Assembly (NCBI GenBank): GCA_052380005.1 | Contig: JBQTCJ010000017.1 | Reading direction: 5' to 3' (one strand) | Length of the DNA: 64,000 bases | From: Salinarimonas sp052380005 | GTDB taxonomy: Bacteria > Pseudomonadota > Alphaproteobacteria > Rhizobiales > Beijerinckiaceae | Shown: piece after piece, positions 52,279-61,065 of the stretch | Layout of the letters: the number at the start of each line of letters is the position of its first letter | Position numbering within the stretch: the first letter of the stretch is position 1 | Translations under genes and position numbers: made by a program | Notes under the pieces: generated by a model | Database searches by the model: none | Seen by the model: only the letters and a program-made list of their open reading frames with translations | Told to the model about the DNA's origin: nothing

Positions 52279-53322
52279 TCAGCTCCCGAACACCGTGTTG
52301 AGCTGCGCGCCCACCATCACGAAGGTGGTGCGCTTGGGCACCTCCTTGAGCGACATCGCGCCGATGTAGGTCATCATCGAGCGCACGCCGCCCATGATCT
52401 CCTGCATCGTGCCGTCCACGGGGCCGCGATAGGGTACCTCGACCGTCTTGCCCTCGGAGGCGCGATAGGCGGCGACGCCGCCGGCATACTTCCTCATCGC
52501 CGTGTCCGACGACATGCCGTAGAAGACCATCTTCGTCGGCTGCTCGACCCCGTCGACCGTCTCGCGCACGATCTCGCCCTCGCACTCGTCGTGGCCCGCG
52601 AGCATGCCGCCGAGCATGACGAAGTCCGCCCCCGCCCCGTAGGCCTTGGCGACGTCGCCCGGCACGGTGCAGCCGCCGTCGGCGCAGACCAGGCCCTTGA
52701 GCCCGTGCGCCGCGTCGGCGCACTCGATCACGGCGGAGAGCTGCGGGTAGCCCACCCCCGTCATCTTGCGGGTGGTGCACACCGAGCCGGGCCCGATGCC
52801 GACCTTGACGATGTCGGCCCCCGCCAGGATGAGCGCCTCGGTCATGTCGCCGGTGACGACGTTGCCTGCCATGATCACCGCCTCGGGGTTCTCCGCGCGG
52901 GCCCTCTCGACGATCTCGACGAACTTCTCGGTGTAGCCGTTGGCCACGTCGATGCACAGGAGAGGCACGGGCGCCCGGCGCTTGACGGCGGCGAACTTCT
53001 CCCAGTCCGCCTCGGCGGTGCCGATCGTGTAGAAGGCGTTCGCGGCGTCCGGCCCGTCGAAGAAGTCCACGAGCATGTCCGCGGGATAATGCTTGTGCAG
53101 CGCCACCATGGCGCCGTGGCGGGCGAGGGCTCCGGCCATGCCCATCGTGCCGGTCACGTCCATGTTGGCGGCGATCAGGGGGAAGCCCGTCCAGGTGCGG
53201 CCCGTGTGCATGAAGCGCAGCGTGCGGGTGATCTCGACGGCGGCGCGCGAGGCCAGCGTCGAGCGCTTGGGCCGGATCAGCACGTCCTTGAAGTCGAGCT
53301 TCGGGTCGTTCTCGATGCGCAT
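52279..53322 (-). CDS. guaC: GMP reductase
   Basis: A 347-residue enzyme, the exact length of Escherichia coli GuaC. The catalytic Cys is in GIGPGSVCTTRKMTGVGYPQ; FPLIAANMDVTGTMGMAGAL and LVCADGGCTVPGDVAKAYG are the phosphate-binding and flap elements of the IMPDH/GMPR fold without the CBS insert. It converts GMP to IMP with NADPH, balancing purine pools. The ATG at 53322 (MRIENDPKLDFKDV) is the family start. Divergent from alaS across 235 bases. Confidence 0.95.
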   Translation of the reverse strand: MRIENDPKLDFKDVLIRPKRSTLASRAAVEITRTLRFMHTGRTWTGFPLIAANMDVTGTMGMAGALARHGAMVALHKHYPADMLVDFFDGPDAANAFYTIGTAEADWEKFAAVKRRAPVPLLCIDVANGYTEKFVEIVERARAENPEAVIMAGNVVTGDMTEALILAGADIVKVGIGPGSVCTTRKMTGVGYPQLSAVIECADAAHGLKGLVCADGGCTVPGDVAKAYGAGADFVMLGGMLAGHDECEGEIVRETVDGVEQPTKMVFYGMSSDTAMRKYAGGVAAYRASEGKTVEVPYRGPVDGTMQEIMGGVRSMMTYIGAMSLKEVPKRTTFVMVGAQLNTVFGS

Positions 53323-53557
53323 TCCGTCGGGCCTCCCGAGGCCTCTCTCGTGGCGTGCGCACGGAGCGCGCGGGCTCTCGAAACCCGCGCGGCGCGCCGC
53401 CATCCCTGTGGATTTCGCCGCAGACTAGCCGCTCGCGGGCCCGCGGACAATGGCGGGCGGCGCGAGCCGTTCCCCTCGACAAGCCGGACGCCCAACTCTA
53501 GAACGACGCAACGCTTTCGGCGGCGTCCCCCCGCCTCCCCTTTCGCAGAGTGTCTCC

Positions 53558-56218
53558 ATGAGCGGCGTCAACCAGATCCGGTCGGCCTTCCTGAACTACT
53601 TCGCGCAGAACGGGCACGAGATCGTCCCCTCGTCCCCGCTCGTGCCGCGCAACGACCCGACCCTGATGTTCACCAATGCCGGCATGGTGCAGTTCAAGAA
53701 CGTCTTCACCGGCGTCGAGAAGCGGCCCTACACGACCGCGACGACGGCGCAGAAGGTGGTCCGCGCGGGCGGCAAGCACAACGACCTCGACAACGTCGGC
53801 TACACCGCGCGCCATCACACCTTCTTCGAGATGCTCGGCAACTTCTCCTTCGGCGACTATTTCAAGGACCGCGCGATCGAGCTCGCCTGGAACCTGATCA
53901 CCAAGGAGTACGATCTCCCCGCCGAGAAGCTGCTCGTCACGGTCTATTCCGAGGACGAGGAGGCGGCGGCGCTGTGGAAGAAGATCGCCGGGCTCCCCGA
54001 GAGCAAGATCATCCGCATCCCGACCTCCGACAACTTCTGGCAGATGGGCGACACCGGCCCCTGCGGCCCCTGCTCGGAGATCTTCTACGATCACGGCGCC
54101 CACATCCCCGGCGGCCCGCCCGGCTCGCCCGACGAGGACGGCGACCGCTTCATCGAGATCTGGAACCTCGTGTTCATGCAATACGAGCAGCTCTCGCCCG
54201 AGGAGCGGGTGAACCTGCCGCGGCCGTCGATCGACACCGGCATGGGCCTCGAGCGCATCGCCGCGGTGCTCCAGGGCACGCACGACAACTACGAGATCGA
54301 CACGATGCGCCTGCTCACCGGCGCGGTGGAGACCCTCACCAACGTCGACGCCAAGGGTCCGCAGAAGGCCTCGCACCGCGTCATCGCGGACCACCTGCGC
54401 GCCTCCGCCTTCCTCGTCGCCGACGGCGTGCTGCCGTCGAACGAGGGGCGCGGCTACGTGCTGCGCCGCATCATGCGACGTGCCATGCGCCACGCGCAGC
54501 TGCTCGGCGCCCGCGAGCCGCTGATGCATCGCCTCGTCCACACGCTCGTGCGCGAGATGGGCGAGGCCTATCCCGAGCTGAACCGGGCCGAGCCGCTGAT
54601 CCGCGAGACGCTCGAGCTCGAGGAGCGGCGCTTCCGCAAGACGCTCGAGCGCGGACTCGCCATTCTCGACGACGAGACGAAGGCGCTCGGCCGCGGCGAC
54701 GAGCTCTCCGGCGAGACCGCCTTCACCCTCTACGACACCTACGGCTTCCCCCTCGACCTGACGCAGGACGCGCTTCGCGCCCGCGGCATCGGCGTCGACA
54801 AGGCCGCCTTCGACGCGGCCATGCAGCGCCAGCGCGAGATGGCCCGGGCCGCGTGGGCCGGCTCCGGCGAGGCCGCCACCGAGACCGTCTGGTACGGCAT
54901 CCGCGAGGCTGTCGGCGCGACCGAGTTCCTCGGCTACGAGACCGAGAAGGCGGAGGGCGTCGTCGCCGCGCTCGTCCGCGACGGTGCGCGGGTGGACACG
55001 ATCGGGGTGGGCGACACCGGCCTCCTCGTCGCCAACCAGACGCCCTTCTACGCCGAGAGCGGCGGCCAGGTCGGCGACACCGGCCTCGTCTCCGGCGCGG
55101 GCTTTCGCGCGCGGGTGACCAACGTCGAGAAGAAGCTCGGCGACCTGTGGGTTCACCACGTCACGGTGGAGGACGGGCACCTCGTCGTCGGGCATCCGGC
55201 GGAGTTCGTGGTCGACCATGCGCGGCGCGCGACGATCCGCGCACACCATTCGGCGACCCACCTGCTCCACGAGGCGCTGCGCCAGGTGCTCGGCGACCAC
55301 GTCGCGCAGAAGGGCTCGCTCGTCGCGCCGGATCGCCTGCGCTTCGACATCTCCCATCCCAAGCCCATCGGCGAGGAGGAGCTCGGCCGCGTCGAGGCGC
55401 TGACGAACGCGCTCGTCCTGCAGAACGAGCCCGTGGTGACCAAGCTGATGGGCGTCGACGACGCCATCGCCTCGGGCGCCCGCGCGCTCTTCGGCGAGAA
55501 ATACGGCGAGGAGGTCCGCGTCGTGTCCATGGGTACGAACCCGGACGGCGCGCTCGCGGGCAAGACCTACTCGATCGAGCTGTGCGGCGGCACGCACGTG
55601 TCGCGCACGGGCGAGATCGGCATGGTCTCCATCGTCGGCGAGAGCGCGGTCGCGGCCGGCGTGCGCCGCATCGAGGCGCTCACCGGCGAGGCCGCGCGGC
55701 GGCATCTGGCGGAGGAATCGAAGGCACTGCACGGCGTCGCGGGCCTGCTCAAGACCACCGTCGACGAGGTGCCCGGCCGCGTGGCGGCGCTGGTCGAGGA
55801 GCGGCGCCGGCTCGAGCGCGAGCTCGCCGAGGCGCGCAAGAAGCTCGCCATGGGCGGCGGGGGCTCCGGCGACGGCGCCTCCGACGTGCGCGAGGTCGCC
55901 GGCGTCAAGCTGATGGCCCGCGCGGTCGAGGGCGTGGCGCCCAAGGACCTCAAGAGCCTCGTCGACGAGGGCAAGCGCCGGCTCGAGTCGGGGATCGTCG
56001 CCATCGTCGGCGTATCGGACGACGGCAAGGCCGGAATCGTCGTCGGCGTCACCGAGGACCTGACCGAGCGTTTCGACGCGGTGGCGCTGGTGCGTGCGGC
56101 CTCCGAGGCGCTCGGCGGCAAGGGCGGCGGCGGGCGCCGCGACATGGCCCAGGCCGGCGGCCCCGACGGCGCCAACGCCCAGGCCGCGCTCGACGCGATC
56201 GCCACAGCCATCGGCTGA
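53558..56218 (+). CDS. alaS: Alanyl-tRNA synthetase
   Basis: An 886-residue class II synthetase. Class II motif 1 region is TLMFTNAGMVQFKNVFTG, motif 2 ARHHTFFEMLGNFSFGDYF and motif 3 TGMGLERIAAVLQG. The editing domain supplies zinc ligands in RAHHSATHLLHEAL and ELCGGTHVSRTGEIG. The C-terminal domain ends with the DHHA1-like AIATAIG. It charges tRNA-Ala and clears mischarged Ser or Gly. The ATG at 53558 gives the standard N-terminus. Confidence 0.97.
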   Translation: MSGVNQIRSAFLNYFAQNGHEIVPSSPLVPRNDPTLMFTNAGMVQFKNVFTGVEKRPYTTATTAQKVVRAGGKHNDLDNVGYTARHHTFFEMLGNFSFGDYFKDRAIELAWNLITKEYDLPAEKLLVTVYSEDEEAAALWKKIAGLPESKIIRIPTSDNFWQMGDTGPCGPCSEIFYDHGAHIPGGPPGSPDEDGDRFIEIWNLVFMQYEQLSPEERVNLPRPSIDTGMGLERIAAVLQGTHDNYEIDTMRLLTGAVETLTNVDAKGPQKASHRVIADHLRASAFLVADGVLPSNEGRGYVLRRIMRRAMRHAQLLGAREPLMHRLVHTLVREMGEAYPELNRAEPLIRETLELEERRFRKTLERGLAILDDETKALGRGDELSGETAFTLYDTYGFPLDLTQDALRARGIGVDKAAFDAAMQRQREMARAAWAGSGEAATETVWYGIREAVGATEFLGYETEKAEGVVAALVRDGARVDTIGVGDTGLLVANQTPFYAESGGQVGDTGLVSGAGFRARVTNVEKKLGDLWVHHVTVEDGHLVVGHPAEFVVDHARRATIRAHHSATHLLHEALRQVLGDHVAQKGSLVAPDRLRFDISHPKPIGEEELGRVEALTNALVLQNEPVVTKLMGVDDAIASGARALFGEKYGEEVRVVSMGTNPDGALAGKTYSIELCGGTHVSRTGEIGMVSIVGESAVAAGVRRIEALTGEAARRHLAEESKALHGVAGLLKTTVDEVPGRVAALVEERRRLERELAEARKKLAMGGGGSGDGASDVREVAGVKLMARAVEGVAPKDLKSLVDEGKRRLESGIVAIVGVSDDGKAGIVVGVTEDLTERFDAVALVRAASEALGGKGGGGRRDMAQAGGPDGANAQAALDAIATAIG

Positions 56219-56240
56219 GCACCGACGCCCGCAGCAGCGC

Positions 56241-56315
56241 TTCCTCCCCGCAGGGGAGGACGGAGGCCGAAGGCCGGAGGGTGGGGAGGACGGCGGGCCG
56301 GCCCGCCGTGACGAT
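56241..56315. repeat. REP-like element (family 3)
   Basis: The unit TTCCTCCCCGCAGGGGAGGA followed by GGCCGAAGGCC and CGGCGGGCCGGCCCGCCG lies between alaS and the DUF559 gene. A near copy is at 56855-56930, on the other side of DUF559. Confidence 0.72.
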
Positions 56316-56402
56316 CGAGCGACACGCCGTCCGCATCGTTCGGGTTGCAATCGTGGTCGTTTCTGATATGTTCTGGTTCAGAACAGGATAGGAACGACCG
56401 CG

Positions 56403-56792
56403 ATGCCTGCCGGCCCCGGGGGGCGCCCCGTCTCCACGGTCCCCGTCGCACGGGTCCGAGAGCTGCGCTACGATGCGACGCGCCAGGAACGGCGCATGTG
56501 GGCGGCTCTGCGTCGGCTTCGCCCGGCGGGCTTCCATTTTCGGCGCCAGGTGCCGATCGGCCCCTTCGTCGTCGACTTCGCCTGCCTGAAGGCGCGGCTC
56601 GTGCTGGAGATCGACGGCGGGCACCATGGCGAGGCGCCGCACGAAGCGCGGGATCGCCGGCGCGACGCGTACCTGCGCCGCGAAGGCTTTCGCATTGCGC
56701 GCTACTGGAACGGGCAGGTCATGCACGAGCTTTCCGACGTCATGGACGACGTCTACGCCCGCCTCACGGACCCGGATCGCTATTGGTCCTGA
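56403..56792 (+). CDS. DUF559 family protein (Vsr-like fold)
   Basis: A 129-residue DUF559 protein. Residues RLRPAGFHFRRQVPIGPFVV and DFACLKARLVLEIDGGHH, followed by DAYLRREGFRIARYWNGQV, give the D-x(n)-ExDG core of the Vsr/PD-(D/E)XK-like endonuclease fold. Such proteins are common next to repeats and may process DNA, but no biological role is established. It stands alone, flanked on both sides by family 3 repeats. Confidence 0.85.
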   Translation: MPAGPGGRPVSTVPVARVRELRYDATRQERRMWAALRRLRPAGFHFRRQVPIGPFVVDFACLKARLVLEIDGGHHGEAPHEARDRRRDAYLRREGFRIARYWNGQVMHELSDVMDDVYARLTDPDRYWS

Positions 56793-56798
56793 TCCTGC

Positions 56799-57042
56799 GG
56801 GGAGGAACCGGGGTCTCGCATCTCGCGAACGGCGGATACAGGCCGCGACCCGCCACCTCCCCGAAGGGGAGGACGACGGCCGCAGGCCGGAGGGTGGGGA
56901 AGGCGGCGGGCCGGCCCGCCGGGACGCCAGCCCGCCAGGACGAGCGAACGGCCCCACCGCCCGCGCGTACCGCGCGGACTCCTCCCCTCCGGGGAGGATC
57001 CGGGGCCGCGGATGTCGCGAACGCCGGTGCAGGCCGCCGACC
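56799..57042. repeat. Cluster of family 3 repeats with 52-base direct repeat
   Basis: In the 270-base space after DUF559, 56799-56850 and 56991-57042 are direct repeats (CGGGGAGGA-CCGGGG...TCGCGAACG...CAGGCCG) with several differences. Between them a family 3 unit (56855-56930) and a short hairpin CTCCCCTCCGGGGAG near 56981 are found. I see no gene here. Confidence 0.7.
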
Positions 57043-57062
57043 GCTTCCTCCGGAGAGGCGTG

Positions 57063-58148
57063 CTACGCCGCCACCTCGGCCGGCGCGGGCTCCTCGGCTC
57101 CCAGCCGGGCGGAGGTCCGCTCCAGGAGCACCGGCTCGTCGACGATGCGTACCGCCCGGGGATCCGGGCCGCCGAAGGCCTCGCGCGGGGCCGGGAGGCC
57201 GAGGAGGGTCGCGGTCGCGATGGCCGGCAGGTTGACGCCCGCGGCCGCCGCGTAGCCGACGCCGCCGGCGTAGCGGGTGTTCACCTCGAGCAGCTTCGGC
57301 ACCCCCTCCCCGTCCGCCTTGGTCTGCACGTTGACGAGCCCGTCGAGGCCGAGCGCGGCGACGACGGCCTCGGCGAGGTCGATCTCGGGGCCGCGCGTCG
57401 TCACCACCTGCCAGGCGCCCGCCTTGCGCCGCGCGGCGGCGGCGACGAGCCGGCCCTCGTCGCAGACGACGTCGACGGAGTGCTCGTCCCCCGGCAGGTA
57501 GTCCATGACGACGAGCCGGCCGCGCTCGCGTGCGGCCGCCCAGGCGGCGGCGAACACGTCGGGGTGGACGACCCTGCGGTCCGGGTCCTCGAGATGGGCG
57601 AAGCCGTCCGCTTTCGGGTCGAGCCGCCAGAAGCCGCGGCCGTAGACGCCCGACGCGGGCTTGACGCAGGCGCCGTGGGGGCTCGACAGCGACGCGAGCG
57701 CGTGCGCGAGGCCGGCCGCATCGACGACCGCGATCGTGTCTGGCACCGGCAGGCCCGCCGCGCGCATCCGCGCCGCGAACAGGTCCTTGCGCGCGCAGGT
57801 CTCGAGCGCCTCGGGCGTCGTCGCCCCGCAGGCGAGGCGGATGCCCGCCGCGCGGAACGCCGCGCCGGCGCCGGCGAGCGCGGCACGCTCGCGCATCGCG
57901 AGGACGGCGTCCACATTCGCCGCCTGCGCCTCGGCGAGGAGCCAGGCGGCGTAGGCCGCGCCGTCGGCACGCGGATCTGGGCGGGCCGGCTCGCGCAGGG
58001 CGACGTCGGCCCCGTCGAGGATGTCCTCGCGGTCGTCCGCGTGCGACGCGAGGATGCGCAGGTTCGCGGGGTGGGGCGCTGCGGCGCGCGCGAGGCGGAC
58101 CACCGCGCGCTGGCTGGCGTGGCCCTGCGTGAACAGGATCGTCTTCAT
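57063..58148 (-). CDS. ATP-grasp family protein near ter genes
   Basis: A 361-residue ATP-grasp enzyme. An N-terminal Rossmann-like domain (TILFTQGHASQRAVVRLARA) is followed by the ATP-grasp core: ACVKPASGVYGRGF, DYLPGDEHSVDVV and the metal-binding LLEVNTRYAGGVGYA. Such enzymes join a carboxylate to an amine or thiol with ATP. It is divergent from terD with 319 bases between. ATP-grasp genes are known companions of Ter modules, where they are thought to make a metabolite linked to metal stress. The product is unknown. Confidence 0.85.
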   Translation of the reverse strand: MKTILFTQGHASQRAVVRLARAAAPHPANLRILASHADDREDILDGADVALREPARPDPRADGAAYAAWLLAEAQAANVDAVLAMRERAALAGAGAAFRAAGIRLACGATTPEALETCARKDLFAARMRAAGLPVPDTIAVVDAAGLAHALASLSSPHGACVKPASGVYGRGFWRLDPKADGFAHLEDPDRRVVHPDVFAAAWAAARERGRLVVMDYLPGDEHSVDVVCDEGRLVAAAARRKAGAWQVVTTRGPEIDLAEAVVAALGLDGLVNVQTKADGEGVPKLLEVNTRYAGGVGYAAAAGVNLPAIATATLLGLPAPREAFGGPDPRAVRIVDEPVLLERTSARLGAEEPAPAEVAA

Positions 58149-58251
58149 GACGACATGAACCCGTGATCGAGAGAGCGTGTGCGGGCTGCCGACGCGTGGG
58201 GGCACCGGCCGATTCGCCGCCGGGCTCGGCGCGTTCGCTCGTCGCAGAGAT

Positions 58252-58299
58252 GTCTCGGCGGAGGGGTGTCTCGGCGGAGGGGTGTCTCGGCGGGTCGGA
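58252..58299. repeat. 16-base tandem repeat
   Basis: GTCTCGGCGGAGGGGT occurs twice in tandem (58252-58267 and 58268-58283), followed by a partial third copy (GTCTCGGCGGG). It lies in the 319-base space between the ATP-grasp gene and terD, upstream of the candidate promoter. Confidence 0.8.
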
Positions 58300-58371
58300 C
58301 GGAGTGAAAGCACAAGCGCGCGACGCGAATTCGGAAATAACGTCTCTCGCAGTGTTTCCAAGCTTTGCGGC

Positions 58372-58401
58372 TTGACAGCATTCTTTAGCGGAACCACTTA
58401 A
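58372..58401 (+). promoter_or_regulatory. Candidate terD promoter
   Basis: A perfect -35 hexamer TTGACA at 58372-58377 is followed after 18 bases by ACTTAA (58396-58401), a weak -10. It is in the only AT-rich part of the gap and lies 66 bases before the terD ATG, consistent with a sigma70-type promoter for the rightward operon. Confidence 0.45.
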
Positions 58402-58467
58402 CGGCGCAAGGGAAATTCGTCGCGCGACGACGCGCCGTCGCATACGGCGTCTTCATGGGAGGCATTC

Positions 58468-59055
58468 ATGGCGATCTCGTTGTCCAAGGGGCAGACCATC
58501 TCGCTCGCCAAGGAGAGCGCCGGGCTCTCCAAGGTGCGGATGGGTCTCGGCTGGGACCCGGTGAAGAAGAAGGGCGGCTTCCTCTCCGGCCTCCTCGGCG
58601 GCGGCGGGGGCGACATCGACCTCGACGCCTCCTGCCTGATGTTCGACGGGAGCAGGCAGCTCGTCGACATCGTCTGGTTCCGCCAGCTCAAGTCGGGCGA
58701 CGGCGCCATCGTGCACTCGGGCGACAACCTCACCGGCGAGGGCGACGGCGACGACGAGACGATCGGGGTCGACCTCGCCCGCCTCCCCGCCGCGGTCCAG
58801 ACGCTGGTCTTCACCGTCAACTCCTTCCGCGGCCAGACCTTCAACGAGGTCGAGAACGCCTTCTGCCGCCTCGTCGACGAGCGCGCCGGCAAGGAGATCG
58901 CCCGCTACACGCTCACCGAGCAGGGCGCCCATACGGGCGTCGTGATGGCGGTGGTGAGCCGCGCCTCGGGCGAGTGGACGATGAAGGCGATCGGCGCGCC
59001 GGCGAACGGGCGCACCGCCCAGGATCTTGCGGGGGCGGCCTCGGCTCATATCTGA
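58468..59055 (+). CDS. TerD family protein
   Basis: A 195-residue TerD-domain protein. The N-terminus MAISLSKGQTISLAKES and the region KVRMGLGWDPVKKKGG are typical; acidic calcium-binding elements are GDIDLDASCLMFD and DNLTGEGDGDDE. A Gly-rich insert (SGLLGGGGG) lies just before the DIDLDA strand. TerD proteins bind Ca2+ and form part of tellurite and general stress systems at the inner face of the membrane. GGGAGG precedes the ATG. First gene of a five-gene rightward module. Confidence 0.93.
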   Translation: MAISLSKGQTISLAKESAGLSKVRMGLGWDPVKKKGGFLSGLLGGGGGDIDLDASCLMFDGSRQLVDIVWFRQLKSGDGAIVHSGDNLTGEGDGDDETIGVDLARLPAAVQTLVFTVNSFRGQTFNEVENAFCRLVDERAGKEIARYTLTEQGAHTGVVMAVVSRASGEWTMKAIGAPANGRTAQDLAGAASAHI

Positions 59056-59096
59056 GACGCAGCCGTCGACGCGGCGAGAACGGAGGGGGTGAGAGC

Positions 59097-60374
59097 GTGA
59101 CGCAGCTCACGAAGGGCGCCAACGCGCCGGTGAACGCCAGCGCACCCGTCGTGCGGGTGCGCTTCGCGCCGTCCGGCGCCGTGGCGGAGATCGACGTCTC
59201 CGCCTTCCTCCTGCAGGGGAGCGGCAAGGTCTCGGGCGACGCGGACATGGTGTTCTACGGCCAGCCGGAGGGGCCCGGCGGCGCCGTGCGGCTCACCGCC
59301 CAGAACGTCCCCGCCGACGGCGGCGCCAAGGAGACGACGTTCGCCGTCGCGCTGGGCGCGATGCCGGCGGGCGTCGAGAAGGTCGCGGTGACGGCGACGA
59401 TCCACGGCGCCGGGCGCGGGGTGTCGTTCTCGCAGGTCGCCTCGCTCGAGGTGGCGGTCCTCGACGGCGGCAGCCCGGTCGTGACCTATCCGGTCGACAC
59501 CGCGGGCATGGTGGAGACGGCGCTCATCCTGGGCGAGCTCTACCTGCGCAATGGCCAATGGAAGTTCCGCGCGGTCGGCCAGGGCTTCGCCGGCGGCCTC
59601 AAGCCGCTCGCCGAGAGCTTCGGCGTCTCGGTGGACGGCGAGCCGGAGCCCGCACCGCCCCCGCCGCCGGCTCCCGCGGCCCGGCCGCCGAGCGTGCCGC
59701 GCGTGGGCGCGCCGAGCCCGGGGAAGAGCGATGCTGCATCCGCTGCGGCGCCGTCGATCAACCTCTCCAAGGTGACGCTCACCAAGGAGCGCAAGTCGAT
59801 CGACCTGTCGAAGAAGGCGGCCGGCGGCTACGGCGAGGTGCGCATCAACCTCAACTGGAACCGCAACCAGGCCCCGCCCTCCGGCGGCGGCGGCTTCTTC
59901 GGCTTCGGCAAGCCCAAGGGTGTCGACCTCGACCTCGGCTGCCTGTTCGAGCTCGCCGACGGCCGCAAGGGCGCCGTGCAGGCGCTGGGCGACTCGTTCG
60001 GCTACTTCGACGGCCCGCCTTACGTCCAGCTCTCCGCCGACGACCGCACCGGCCAGAGCGCCGACGGCGAGTGGCTGCGCATCAACGGCCGGCACTGGGA
60101 CGAGATCCGCCGGGTGCTGGTCTACGCCTTCATCTACGAGGGCGCGCCGAACTGGGCGGCGACGGACGGCGTCGTGACCGTCTTCGCGCCGGACCAGCCA
60201 CCGGTGGAGGTACGTCTCGACGAGACCTCCAACATGGGCATGTGCGCCGTGACGCTCGTCGAGAACGTCGGCGGGCAGATGCGGGTCTCGCGCGAGGTCA
60301 AGTACTTCCAGAACCACAAGCCGATGGACGAGGCCTACGGCTGGGGCATGCGCTGGACGCGCGGATCGAAGTAG
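59097..60374 (+). CDS. Double TerD-domain protein (TerA-like)
   Basis: A 425-residue protein with two TerD-type domains: residues about 1-175 (ending FRAVGQGFAGGLKPLAESFG) and about 225-425 (starting NLSKVTLTKERKSIDLSKK). A Pro/Ala linker (PAPPPPPAPAARPPS) lies between. The first domain lacks the acidic calcium loop (residues GKVSGDADMVFYGQPEG in its place), while the second keeps VDLDLGCLFEL. This layout is that of TerA. The GTG start at 59097 follows GGAGGGGG. Codons and composition match the neighbours. Confidence 0.88.
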   Translation: MTQLTKGANAPVNASAPVVRVRFAPSGAVAEIDVSAFLLQGSGKVSGDADMVFYGQPEGPGGAVRLTAQNVPADGGAKETTFAVALGAMPAGVEKVAVTATIHGAGRGVSFSQVASLEVAVLDGGSPVVTYPVDTAGMVETALILGELYLRNGQWKFRAVGQGFAGGLKPLAESFGVSVDGEPEPAPPPPPAPAARPPSVPRVGAPSPGKSDAASAAAPSINLSKVTLTKERKSIDLSKKAAGGYGEVRINLNWNRNQAPPSGGGGFFGFGKPKGVDLDLGCLFELADGRKGAVQALGDSFGYFDGPPYVQLSADDRTGQSADGEWLRINGRHWDEIRRVLVYAFIYEGAPNWAATDGVVTVFAPDQPPVEVRLDETSNMGMCAVTLVENVGGQMRVSREVKYFQNHKPMDEAYGWGMRWTRGSK

Positions 60375-60471
60375 GACGCCAGGCACGACGCGCCGCACCC
60401 GGCGCGCCTCGCCCCGCCGCACCGCGGAACCCGCGGCGCGGCCCATTCACGAAGAGGGAAGGACCACGACC

Positions 60472-60924
60472 ATGGTGCTCGACTGGCTCAAGACGAACGT
60501 GACGAAGGCCCGCGCGGCGCTGCAGACGGAGGTCTCGCGCTTCAAGAACAAGGAGTTCATGGAGGCCGTCGTGGCGGGCTGCGCCCTCGTGGCCGCCGCG
60601 GACGGGGACATCTCCTCGTCCGAGAAGCAGAAGATGATGAAGTACATCGAGAACTCGGACGAGCTGAAGGTCTTCAAGCTGGAGGAGGTGATCGCCTTCT
60701 TCAAGAAGATCACCGACAAGTTCGAGTTCGACGCCGAGATCGGCAAGGCCGAGGCGCTCAAGCACGTCGGTAAGCTGCGCGACAAGCCGGACGCCGCCCG
60801 CGTCATGGTGCGCGTGTGCATCGCCATCGGCGCCTCCGACGGCGACTTCGACGACAAGGAGAAGGCCGTGGTGCGCACCATCGCCCGCGAGCTCTCCCTC
60901 GACCCCGCCGATTTCGATCTCTGA
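60472..60924 (+). CDS. TerB family protein
   Basis: A 150-residue all-helical TerB protein. Two acidic metal-binding repeats are clear: AAADGDISSSEKQKMMKYI and GASDGDFDDKEKAVVRTIA. TerB interacts with TerC or other membrane partners and senses divalent metals in Ter complexes. GGAAGGACC precedes the ATG. It sits between the TerA-like gene and the cation antiporter, 97 and 141 bases away. Confidence 0.92.
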   Translation: MVLDWLKTNVTKARAALQTEVSRFKNKEFMEAVVAGCALVAAADGDISSSEKQKMMKYIENSDELKVFKLEEVIAFFKKITDKFEFDAEIGKAEALKHVGKLRDKPDAARVMVRVCIAIGASDGDFDDKEKAVVRTIARELSLDPADFDL

Positions 60925-61065
60925 TCGGGCCTGCGCGGGCGGCGCGCCGTCGCCCCCGGCCCCGAGCCGGGGACGACGCGTTGCGGGCCGGCCCGCGGTC
61001 CCGTCCCGAGCCGCCTACCCTACCCTCCCCGCCTCATCGCAACCCCCCGGAGCCTCCGCGCGTCC

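Noticed and set aside
48681..52301. Plus-strand open frame of about 1206 codons
   Set aside because: It is antisense to the carotenoid genes and an alpha/beta hydrolase, with no recognisable family and strongly biased composition.
53498..56350. Minus-strand open frame of about 950 codons
   Set aside because: Shadow of alaS; no start signal and no similarity that I can see.
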